The notes under the pieces were generated by a model. It did no database searches, had not been told where the DNA came from, and was given only the letters and a program-made list of their open reading frames with translations. This document shows, in pieces, positions 55,448 to 64,000 of a stretch of DNA of 64,000 nucleotides. Each line of letters begins with the position of its first letter. The first letter of the stretch is position 1. This DNA is from Macrocystis pyrifera (Eukaryota; Sar; Phaeophyceae; Laminariales; Laminariaceae), in assembly GCA_031763025.1 (NCBI GenBank), contig JASSKH010000003.1:15372992-15436991 (forward strand), given 5' to 3'. The position numbers and the translations under genes were made by a program.

Positions 55448-58400
55448 CTGTGGAAGAAGCGGGGGAGCAGGGGTACACAAGTTTGGAGGCCGGATTACAT
55501 GTATTTCGATGAGGAAAAAAATTGGGACTGTTGTTTGAGAGCAGCAGCGTGCCAAGTTTTAGATCGTGCTTGGTTGTATCCGAACCCTAGGAGAATACCG
55601 GGAAACGTCCTACCGAAGCACTTGGAAACCCCTGGTGGCATATTGAGTGCATATTCAGGTGGATTTCTCGGTTCCCGACTACTCGATTCCCGATTTTCCC
55701 TCTCCGGCAAATGTTCAACAGCTTTTAGCTCGTTTCTTTTCAGACAATGAGGCGGCACGGTGTGATGTTCGCGTGCACGGCCCGAGCGAGAGAACACGCG
55801 TATACACGAGTACGTCTGCTTTCTGTTCAACAGCTGCGCTCTCGTATAAGATCTCGTACCTGGTACGACAAGTGCTAGGGTAGGAGTGCTCATGTGAGGA
55901 GCTCCAAACCACTAGAAAGTGACCCCACAACCGATTCGAGCAAAATCGTGAGCTAAGCCCGATGCCCAATTCCCATGCGCTACGAACATCGAACGAATAA
56001 TACAGTAAAAACGTACTGGTAGTTTACAGTGGCTGTCGTTGAGAACTCGCGCAGCAGAAAAAACATTTGGAACTATCGGCAGATGGTACACCGTAGTTGT
56101 TGTTGCTGTCTGGTTTCATAAAATCGGCTTCAGCCAGCACGAAATAGGTCTCCTATTTTATTAGGATTTGTGAAAAAGCCCCCCCCACCCCCCCTATACT
56201 ATAGGTTGGGTTGGCGGCGGTTGGCGACGACGCTGCAAAACACGCCTCTTTCTCACTGCGTGAGCTAGACAGCCAGGGTACCGTTTTTGTTTTTGGCGGC
56301 TACCACGGCTGGCGATCGAGTTAGATCATTTATGTGCGGGGAGAACCTTCACTCCGCACAAGGGGGATGATCGTATCACGTAGTCTGTATATGGTGAGGC
56401 ACCCACGAGGCAGTTACATAGTAAACCCATTGCTGTCTCTGGAAGTGGCCACACCAGAAATTAAATCAATTCATTGATGCTGCCATCCATATGCAAGAAA
56501 ATCCGCCTCTAAAGCGGTTCTTAGTAGGATGCAGCTCACCCTTCATGCGACTCGCCCAACACCTCACGGCGCTTCGCGCTTGGTGCAAGCAATGTCTGCC
56601 TGGTCGATGAAAACCCGACGCGCTCCGTCTCATGTGGGGATGCGAGGGTCTATGGTCATACGACTACGGCCATGCATGACAATGAGTACTGCCCCCCCAA
56701 CCCCCTCAGCAAAAGGTACACCCTTATATACGTTTCAGGAAATCGGCTTCAGCCAGCTCGATATGTAGGGGTCCCAATTGTTCGGGCGCCCTCAAGCGGA
56801 CAGATCATGATCTACAGTAAATAATCTAGTTCCTCACTTGCAGTTATGAGGTGTTGTGAAGAATCTGTATAGCACACATCCAACCCAAGAAACATGTGCT
56901 AGATAGTGCAGATAACACGGCTCCCATCCGGCAGCATGAGCTACTGTACTCGTAGATCATGCAATAATCGGGAACAGATCTTCCCCGAAAGATCTAGATC
57001 ATGAAATAAAAATCGATGACGGGTTCGAGGTGAGAAACGTTTGCGGCTCAAAAGCGCAACCGCTACCGTAGTGCGGCCCTTTACTTACCGTTTTCACGTA
57101 GCAGTTGGGAGCACAGGAATGGTTTAAGAAGCGTGAAACGTTCCCCTTCTTCGTCGCGTCGATGAAGGTTTTTTCGTCGAGGCGAACAACGAAATCCTAC
57201 GTAGGGGGGGACGGGGTGGGACGGGCGGAGGAGAACTCGCGTTGTGGGAGTAAGTCATTTGGGATCAGCGTGAGATCATTTTCGCAGTGGTACATGGGTT
57301 ACGAAATCCTACGTAGGGGGGACGGGGGGGGGGGGAGCGGCGGAGGAGAACTCGCGTTTTGGGAATAAATCATTTGGGATCAGGGTCATATCATTTTCAC
57401 AGTGGTACATGGGTTATAAGCCGCAACGCGAACGCATCGATAGCGCCCAGAAAAACACGAAAACTAACCGGGAAGAAAGACAAATCTCCTGCTCACCAAA
57501 AAGAGCGTTTCGCATGGCCACAGGCAGCTAATGAGCGACTTTTAGCGCGGTAGTTCTTGCAAGACAAGAGCAAATTCGCGTCTCTCCGTTCCCTGCTCTT
57601 ACCTTTACATTAGCCTCTTACCATCACATTAGGCTAGTCTCCTACCAACGCAACAGCCTCCTACCATCACATTTAGTCTCCTACCATCACATTAGTCTCG
57701 CGGTACGTCGCGGCTCGCTTCTGCGCCTCTTCCAGATTCAGGCGCTCTCCCTTGTACTCCGCGACCAACTCGTGCGCACGAATTGCTTGGGCTGCGAAGA
57801 CGCCCAGGCCCTGGAAGAGTCGAAATCGAGCGAAAAGACACGATCGCCAAAATCAGGGAGAGCGAGCGAGCGAGATGCATACAAGTTTAATATCGTACTT
57901 CAAGGGCCGGTATAGAGTGTACGCAAGCAGACAGTACGAGCATCGTATTTCCAGACACGAGGGAGAGTATGGTGCAAGCAAAATGATTGTTCGTGTTTTT
58001 CCCCTCGCTGCCCCCGCGCGTGCCCTTGTTTCCCCCCCCACTCCATAGTGCATGCGGCTCGGTCGAGCTCCGATACAATAGTTGACATCATAGTCCACAC
58101 TAACTCCTAAGTACATTTTCCTTCCGAGGAATTTCCCAAATGTGGTCGGAGATAGGCTTTTGGGGTGAGTGATTCAAAGTCAAGCAACAGTATACTTCGA
58201 CTATTTTGTCTACAGCTAGGCCAAGGTTGACTTCAGACTTACAGCCCTTCTCTCCTCCCACCTGCACCATAGACTTCTCCACCCTCAGGCGCGTTTTTGA
58301 TCGAGCGTCTACGTCCTTGAAAAACTTGCGGAATGTGCGCATGTGCCGCGCCGACTCCTCGCCGCTCCGCTGCTTTGCCCCGTGGGCTGCCTGCAGCACC

Positions 58401-61400
58401 CTCCACTCCGGCGCCACAGCCACGGCAGTTGACTCCGCCGTTTCCTCTTCCAGCTTCGGATTAGGACCCATGGGCCCTGGTTGGTCGTTCGTGGGATCAA
58501 GCGTAAGGAATTCCCCGTCCGGCGCAGCTTTCCGCCGAGCCACCGGCGTTGGGAGCGGGCGGGTGTGGCTTTCGCGGCTGGACAAGGTAGCGCGGTCGAT
58601 GGGCTCACACTTGGCGCAGTCGGCCGCCCGCCTGAGGGAGGGGAGAGAGAGCGGTAGGTTCGGTTGGTGAGGTACGACGGCCAATGGGGGGGGGGGTGAG
58701 GGGAGTAACGAGGTGGTCCGTTATAGGTTTGATTGATCCTGCATTGACGAAGCTTTATCATAAGCGCGGCGCAGATCAACGTTCGTCAACGATCGACAGC
58801 AACGAACAAATGCTCAGGAAAAATTAAGGAAGCTCGAATTGCCTCCCGCTTCCAGGAAATACCTTTTCCACGCAGGCGAGTGTTTTGAATGCTACGCTTC
58901 CACCGCTAATCCGGAGCAGTGTCCGAAAGCACGCCAGGAGGGCGGTGCTACGTATTTCCCACACGCAGGTCATCACTGCCAAATGTCTATGTTCGGCCAA
59001 AACCCAACCATCCAACCGAATCAACGACATAATTAAAGGAAAACATGCACCCCTGCCCCACCTGAGCGACTTCTCGACGCTATCAGCCTTGAACGCCGAC
59101 AACGAGTCCCTCAGCAAACTCTCCTCGTCGCACATCTGCCCGCGGGTGTACAGGAACGCCGCGCTCGAAGCCGCGAACACAGCCGCCTGCACCGCAACCT
59201 TCACACGACCCTCCTTCCCACCATCATCACTGTGCCCCCCTCCCCTTTCCCTCCCAATCCCCCTGCCGCCAATGCCGTTGCCGTTGCCGTGTCCTGCGAT
59301 TCCCAAACAAGCCTCCCCTGCATTCTCGTGTTTCACCTCCTCCTCTTGCTCGCGGGCGCGGTAAGCAGCGGCCGCGCGCCTTATCGCGATGTGCATGTAG
59401 TACGCGCTCTCGTTAGCCGGAGTGACCTCGAAACCCGCAAAGGGGCCGTCAAGGGGCCAGGCGTCCGATGAGGCCGCCGGGCCTCGGAGGAGGTGCTTCG
59501 CGGCCGTGGTCTCCGCGGAGCTGAGGCTTTCGAGAAGATTTGTCGCCCGGGGCCAAAGCCGCTTGGCCCCCTCTAGAACGGAACTGCATATCGAGCGATT
59601 GTATGCATGAAGCCATTGATGGCGCCGGAGGTAACGAAGGTCGGGCACGGGGACGGGGGGTAGGGGCGGGAAAGGTGGGGGCGGGGAGGGGGGATACGTG
59701 GAAGAGCTCGTGGGAGCTTGCTGTTGTCAAAAAAGCATCGCACGCTTGCTGGATGGAGTTGGACCGTTGTCAAAAACGACGAAAAGTTCCATGCTCGACA
59801 GAGGATTGACCTGATCTTCGTATATATGAAGGCCAAAAAAATTCTTCCGCGTGAACGGGCCGGTCCCCACGTCACACTCGTGTGTCTCGTCTCGCCGACT
59901 TGCTGTTGGAGTTCGCGGCTTCAACATTGCCTTCTGTGACGAAAACACTCTTTCACTGCACTTAAAGTAGACAATGAACAGTTATTCCGTGTTTCGTGCA
60001 TACAGTCCAGAAGGCCGCTGGGGGGATAATCCTTCCACGAGTTGAGCAGGAACATACAAGCTAAAAGTGATGATCATCAACAACAACAACAACAACAACA
60101 ACAACAGATAAAGCACGTACATGGCCGCCGTATGGTACACAGTTCCTGGGGCGTTGAAAGCCTTCGCATTCGCGCACAGCAGATCCACGTCCAACGCGAG
60201 CTCCCCGATAGACGCGTAAAGCCCCCACTGCGACCGCCGCCGGATGGTAGAGAAGTCGATAGGAAAGTCAATCGTCTCCGCGTAGCCCGCCACTCCGGAC
60301 GGCACAGGGTCCTTGAACAAGTCGAGCGGGTCTAGCTCCTGCAGGCGGTCGAGCGCCAGCGTCGCGACCAAACGTAGCAAGCGCTTCCGTTCGATCGGCG
60401 GCTTCGCTGGAGGGGCGGGGCCCTCCTCGCTCCATCTTTCGCCACCGGTCGCGGCAGCGCTTCCGCTTCCACCCCCCCGCTTGCGTCGCTTCCCCGAGGG
60501 CTAGTGTCTCGGCGGAATGCATACGCGTCTGCACCCACCTCCACTGAGGAGGAAGAAGGGAGAGTCTCAGGAAGGAAGGATGACGGCGACGATCGGCCTT
60601 GACTTTCCCGTGCTGCGGTCGACATCTGTAGACATACATACACAGCAAACAAAAGGTTGCAAGAAGCTCAGTATCTTTCGTTGAATTCTATACGTAATAG
60701 GTTTCCATTGCCACAAAAAAATCGTGTCTCGTGGTGCGGTTACAGACAAGAGAGCGCAGGAGTCGCGGAGTAAGCGCATCCTTCAGAGAGCGGCGGGTGG
60801 GGGGTCGAGAGCAGGTGTGTAGTACGCAACCACCGGAGTGTCACACAAGACGACTCTGCGAGACGACTGCGCTCAATAGACGACACTCTCACGAAAAACA
60901 AAATCAACGTCGCCTCGTACACCAGGTACATACGCCTACATGCTTTGCAGCATCACAGCTGGTTTACCTCGGTAGACGACAGCGTCCGTTTGATCCCTCT
61001 GCTCTCCCCGCCCCATACAGCACCGCGATCAGGCTCCCTGAAACGCCCATTCGCTCCAGACATCTGGTGACCAGCCCCATGAGGCAAGGCGCATGGACTC
61101 GTCAGCACTCCCCCCCCTGCCCACGCCGCCCCACGCAACGACGACGGTGGTTGGGCCCGGCGCTGAGGACGTTCTTTGCGCTCTCGGCATGTCGGGCAGT
61201 TCCACTGATGAAATGATACAAATGGACGGGGGGGGGGTTCAAGGGTTTCCGGGCGAGGTGGGAGGGGGGGCGGTGAACGTGAGTTCAACAGGGCGCGGAC
61301 GACGTCGCACTTTGAAACGGCCGCGCAGTCGTTCAATAGTTGTATGACCAACAAGAGCTTGACGATACGTGATATACAAACGCGCCAATGGCCGTATGTG

Positions 61401-63946
61401 ATACACAAGCCGCCGTCAACGAGAATTGACGGGCAAGCCACCATCAACAAGTTAGGATAAACAAGGCACGTGCCATTGGATGGCATCCCCAACACACCAT
61501 TTACCTTGACGCTGCCCGCGGTGAGGTTGTTCTTTTCGATGCTCTGTTTCTTCGCTAGGCACGGAAAGCAGAAAGAGTGGACTCTCGCCAGCTCATGGTT
61601 AGCGCAGACCATCAGACCACCATCGGGGTGCAAGCGGCAGTAGGCGCACACGTCCATCTTCCCCTCGTCTTGCGTCGCCCTCATGTGCTTCAGGTTCCAA
61701 CGTCGGTTTTCCTTGCGTATTTCCTTGTTCGTCTCCAGGCCCTTATCGCGGTTCACCTTTTCTAACGGCCGGGCACCCTCTCTCTCTTGCCACGGCCTCC
61801 CGCCAACAGGTTCTCCGCCATGGCCTGCGCTCGTCGAAGGCCTCTTTCGAGTGTAATTATATCCGTTGTTCGAGCCACCGTGCCCTCGTTCAACGCCTCG
61901 AGGATCCCAAACCTCGTCCCTCATTTCTTCCTCCACATCCATGTCGTCGTACGGCCTTGCGGCAGCTGCAGGATCAATTGTTCGTCGAAACCCACTGCTT
62001 GCGGAATTGCTCCTCTCAGCGTACACGACCTGTCTTCTATCGAGCCTGTTTGTCGCCAGACGAGTGTCGTTCGTTCTCGACGAGCCTTGTCCAGGTCTAA
62101 CAGCATCGTCGGGGTGAGAATGCTGCCTGTCTCTTCGAGCCCCGCCGATACCGCCAGCTCCGTCGTAAGGGTAACCCGAGCCTCTACCCGCGGGATCGCC
62201 ACTGAAACCACCGCTTCTCTGCGAGCGACCGTGCTGGCTCGTCCCAGAGTAGCCCTTTCCGTTAGCGGGCGCACGCGACGACCAGTCGGCGCTCGCGGAA
62301 CCGAAGGGGTTGGCTCTCGCCGCGCGGCTGCCGGCAAGAGCGGTGTTCTCCGCCTCCTTCACGAACGCATCTTCTGCCTCCATGAGTCTCGCGTATCCCG
62401 CCTCTGCAGCTACCTCATCCGATACTAATCCCACGTCCACCATGTTCGCCGCCAGACCCCCACGGAAGGAGCCCATCGCGCGAGCCCCGAATGTCACTGC
62501 CGTGCCGTCCAGCACTCCGGTTGGACCGGTGGACCCCCCGAACGACGGGCCAAGTCTTGTTCCATCGTTATGCGCAAGGTGTTTCGGCCGCTTCCCAGCC
62601 TGGGACGAAAGAGGCGGATGCTCGGTCAGCGCACCGAGAGCTGGCTCCGGACTGGTGATCGGCATCCCTGTGCGGACATCGAATGTCGAATTTCGATCGC
62701 CTTGATCGCCTTGAAACGTTGCCGTCGTCGCGAATTTCTCTTCCGCGACCCGCCCCTGTGCTGCAGCCCGCGGTTGAGTGGCTCTTGTGCGCCCCCCGGC
62801 CTTCTGCTTCTTAGCGGGTGCAGTCTTCGGGAGCACGTGCGTGTATTTCTCGTCGTAGAGGAGAGACCGAAGCAGGACATTGTCTAGCTCGGGCGCGAAT
62901 ACATTCACCCGTGAGACAAGGAGCGGCGGGTCCGCGGCATCGTTCACGTTGGCAGTCGCCGGCGGTTGTGACGCCACCGCGGCCGCCGTGGCTGCCGCTG
63001 TCGCTGCCGCCGACGTCGCGCCAGACTGTCCCGTCGCGGCGCGCTTCGGGGCGTTCTTCTTGGCGGCGGCCACCTCGGGACGCGGTGATGGCAAGCTTGG
63101 AGTTGAAGATGTCGATCGCCGATGACCACCCTTGTTGGTCTTGCTCGATGATGAGTTGGCGCTAGTCTTGCCGGACGCCTTCTCCGCCTTTTTAGTCGCC
63201 ACAGGCTTGGGGGTCTGCTGGCGTTGCTCCGGGGTCCACTCTGGCACTTTCTGCTAGTCAAGGGTTTAGCCATTCGTCAATTTAACGATGGCGCATTCGA
63301 AAGAGAGGGGAACGCAGCATGAAAGGAGTGCCAAGGTCTGGCTGATGAAGCGCAACCCTCCTCCCCCGCCCCCGAGGTCGAAATGAGGGGTTCTATCGCG
63401 TGAAGACATGAAGCCCAACCAACGCTACTATTGGCGTCTAGTCGCTTCTTTACAGCCTACCGAAGCACTGCTGTACGGGACAATTTTACTACTTCGGCGG
63501 AATGGACGTAGCCTCCCTCCGTACTCAACAACTCGCCTACATGCTTTGTGCACCTTGGCGGCTTTGCATTTCTACCTACAGCAGCGCGCACCCTGCTCAG
63601 CGAAATGATAACTCTTGGGGGAAGGACTAAGAACATGTGTGCAAGCTCGGTCTAACTTGTCTCAGAACGGGGTGGGTACAGGGCTTGTGTACGCGCATCA
63701 TTCAGCCTGGGTGTGATGGAGTCGTCGATGAAAAAAATTAACGAAACGCTTTCTCCAGTTTGTTGTCTCACCCCTTGAACAAGATTTACTTGTCCGGCTT
63801 CAACACACGACGGGCAGTACCACGGGTCTTCGGCGGTTTGGTGTTCCGCGGCAAGCTGGCTGTCGCTGCCGAGCGTGAGGCACTCTTCATGGAAGACTCG
63901 GGGGCAGTAGTCGCAGCATGTCAGCTCACCGTGTTCGCCACAGACG
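55253..63946 (-). CDS. Trithorax/MLL-like histone-lysine methyltransferase (PHD, bromodomain, SET), 3' part
   Basis: A nuclear chromatin protein expected to methylate a histone H3 lysine using S-adenosylmethionine, and to read histone marks through its PHD finger and bromodomain. Visible exons: 63790-63946, 61505-63250, 60968-61204, 60121-60500, 59062-59583, 58262-58631, 57685-57810, 57089-57196 and 55253-55447, about 1280 codons; the 5' end lies beyond the window. Order: PHD, Cys-rich finger, a KRRKR basic patch, bromodomain, a linker, SET ([29 protein letters not shown]) and post-SET ([10 protein letters not shown]). PHD-bromodomain-SET in this order resembles MLL/TRX, which act on H3K4, rather than ASH1, whose bromodomain and PHD follow SET. 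No FYRN/FYRC domain was seen. Domain calls are secure; substrate is inference. Confidence 0.9.
55448..57088 (-). other. SET-gene last intron (1.6 kb)
   Basis: Contains repeat R3 (56200-56695) and TACCTGGTA at 55857. No exon seen. Confidence 0.6.
56200..56695 (+). repeat. Repeat R3 inside the SET gene's last intron
   Basis: Same order of motifs as at 30400. AATCGGCTTCAGCCAGC lies on each side (about 56121 and 56739), a 17-bp direct repeat of unknown meaning. This copy shows the empty CCAG site used by the TRIM at 19503. Confidence 0.8.
57089..57196 (-). CDS. SET-gene exon: SET core
   Basis: 36 codons with [17 protein letters not shown] and [15 protein letters not shown], the pseudoknot NHSC motif. 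Acceptor CTACGTAG, donor GTAAGT. Confidence 0.93.
57190..57415 (+). repeat. Tandem duplication of about 112 bp across a splice acceptor
   Basis: GAAATCCTACGTAGGGGGG...GGAGGAGAACTCGCGTT...CAGTGGTACATGGGTTA occurs twice in a row. The unit includes the last bases of the SET-core exon and its acceptor. Confidence 0.85.
57605..57690 (+). repeat. About 20-bp minisatellite at a splice donor
   Basis: Four units of CTACCATCACATTAGTCTC type; the last includes the donor and final codons of the first SET exon. Confidence 0.8.
57685..57810 (-). CDS. SET-gene exon: SET domain, first part
   Basis: 42 codons, [20 protein letters not shown] and GERLNLEEA, the cofactor-binding start of SET. Donor ATG/GTAGGA, whose sequence is repeated several times in the flanking intron. 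Confidence 0.9.
58262..58631 (-). CDS. SET-gene exon: linker into SET
   Basis: Acceptor CCCTCCCTCAG. Ends [11 protein letters not shown] before donor GTGGGA; with the next exon this reads [20 protein letters not shown], the standard SET entry. A stronger donor, GTAAGT, lies 19 bp downstream (58242) but would break the phase. Confidence 0.85.
58632..59061 (-). other. SET-gene intron, nothing recognised
   Basis: 430 bp; a G-run near 58686-58695. No repeat family seen. Confidence 0.5.
59062..59583 (-). CDS. SET-gene exon: linker
   Basis: Acceptor CGATATGCAG and donor GTGGGG fit the phases of both neighbours. Encodes [20 protein letters not shown], Ala/Glu-rich helices and a Gly-rich stretch. 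No known domain. Confidence 0.75.
59584..60120 (-). other. SET-gene intron with (CAA)n
   Basis: (CAA)n at about 60079-60105 next to the donor; otherwise nothing recognised. Confidence 0.6.
60121..60500 (-). CDS. SET-gene exon: basic patch and bromodomain
   Basis: Encodes [11 protein letters not shown], then [40 protein letters not shown] and [13 protein letters not shown]: a bromodomain with its helices and the Asn of the acetyl-lysine pocket. The donor GTACGT splits an AT_ codon. Two starts are possible: after ACTAG at 60501 (no frame problem, used here), or after the stronger acceptor TGTCTACAG at 60626, which needs one extra G in a run of seven. Low end secure. Confidence 0.85.
60501..60967 (-). 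other. SET-gene intron or partly exon
   Basis: 60501-60625 may be coding if the stronger acceptor at 60626 is used; it is open in one frame ([16 protein letters not shown]...). Confidence 0.5.
60968..61204 (-). CDS. SET-gene exon: end of Cys-rich finger
   Basis: 79 codons starting [16 protein letters not shown], the CPxCR end of the finger, then an unstructured stretch. Acceptor CATTTCATCAG, donor GTAAAC. The intron before it is open in the same frame, so retention would add about 100 residues without a stop. Confidence 0.82.
61505..63250 (-). CDS. SET-gene exon: long linker and start of Cys-rich finger
   Basis: 582 codons, in phase at both ends (acceptor ACTAGCAG, donor GTAAAT). Mostly disordered Ala/Gly/Ser/Arg-rich sequence with Lys patches, then [20 protein letters not shown] and [11 protein letters not shown], the first half of a zinc-binding module finished by the next exon. 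Confidence 0.88.
63251..63789 (-). other. SET-gene intron
   Basis: 539 bp, nothing recognised. The PHD exon's in-frame extension past GTAAAT is short. Confidence 0.5.
63790..63946 (-). CDS. SET-gene exon: PHD finger
   Basis: Acceptor CGTACAG, donor GTAAAT. Encodes [20 protein letters not shown], then EC and, after a spacer, DPWYCPSC: a Cys4-His-Cys3 PHD finger. The first base completes a codon from an upstream exon outside the window. Confidence 0.92.
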
Positions 63947-64000
63947 CTGTACGGGGCGAGCAAGAATTTCACGAACACAACAAGTTCGGAAAGAAGGGAA

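Noticed and set aside
58232-58261. Strong donor GTAAGT at 58242 as end of the SET linker exon
   Set aside because: It leaves one extra base and breaks phase with the SET exon; the donor at 58261 gives a continuous family-like sequence.

Overview
Eukaryotic nuclear DNA, most likely from a stramenopile and probably a brown alga (Phaeophyceae, Ectocarpus-like). The reasons are GT-AG spliced genes with many kb-scale introns, GC-rich exons rich in Ala/Gly/Ser/Arg, large AGT and ATT microsatellites, retroelement ORFs of a type I associate with oomycete and ochrophyte genomes, and a very high density of small non-autonomous mobile elements. The genus is inference. There is no prokaryotic operon, CRISPR array or rRNA.

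Layout. (1) 945-17944, minus strand: one 12-exon gene for a secreted, probably membrane-anchored subtilisin-like (S8) protease. Asp, His, Asn and Ser of the catalytic set lie on four separate exons; a transmembrane helix, a C2H2-like finger and a long Ser/Arg/Gly-rich tail follow. (2) 17945-55252: about 37 kb with no host gene that I can recognise. It holds nine copies of a TA-flanked ~105-bp MITE, several miniature LTR elements (TRIMs), a LINE-like family, a hAT-like element with an 8-bp target duplication, foldback elements and long microsatellites. (3) 55253-63946, minus strand, continuing past the right edge: a Trithorax/MLL-like chromatin gene with a PHD finger, a Cys-rich finger, a bromodomain, a SET domain and a post-SET.

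The two genes show no functional link beyond sharing a strand. What ties the middle together is element biology. The LTR families share a primer-binding-site core (TGGCGWCGWCGG-like) and give 4-bp target duplications where these can be read, and two families carry tRNA-like A-box and B-box sequences on either side of that site.

The strongest unexplained signals are two short palindromic words in unrelated contexts: TACCWGGTA (24 copies by eye, about 0.5 expected) and TATTAATA (20 copies, about 1 expected). The second is exactly what a TA-flanked element with TT...AA ends, such as the MITE found here, would leave on excision; one copy is a 6-bp insertion relative to sister LTRs. I propose that both words are transposon excision scars; for TACCWGGTA the source element is not in the window.

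Caveats: all coordinates, counts and splice sites were read by eye. Exon joins are supported by phase and protein-family continuity, not by transcripts. Three or four reading-frame breaks in the genes fall at G-runs and may be assembly errors.
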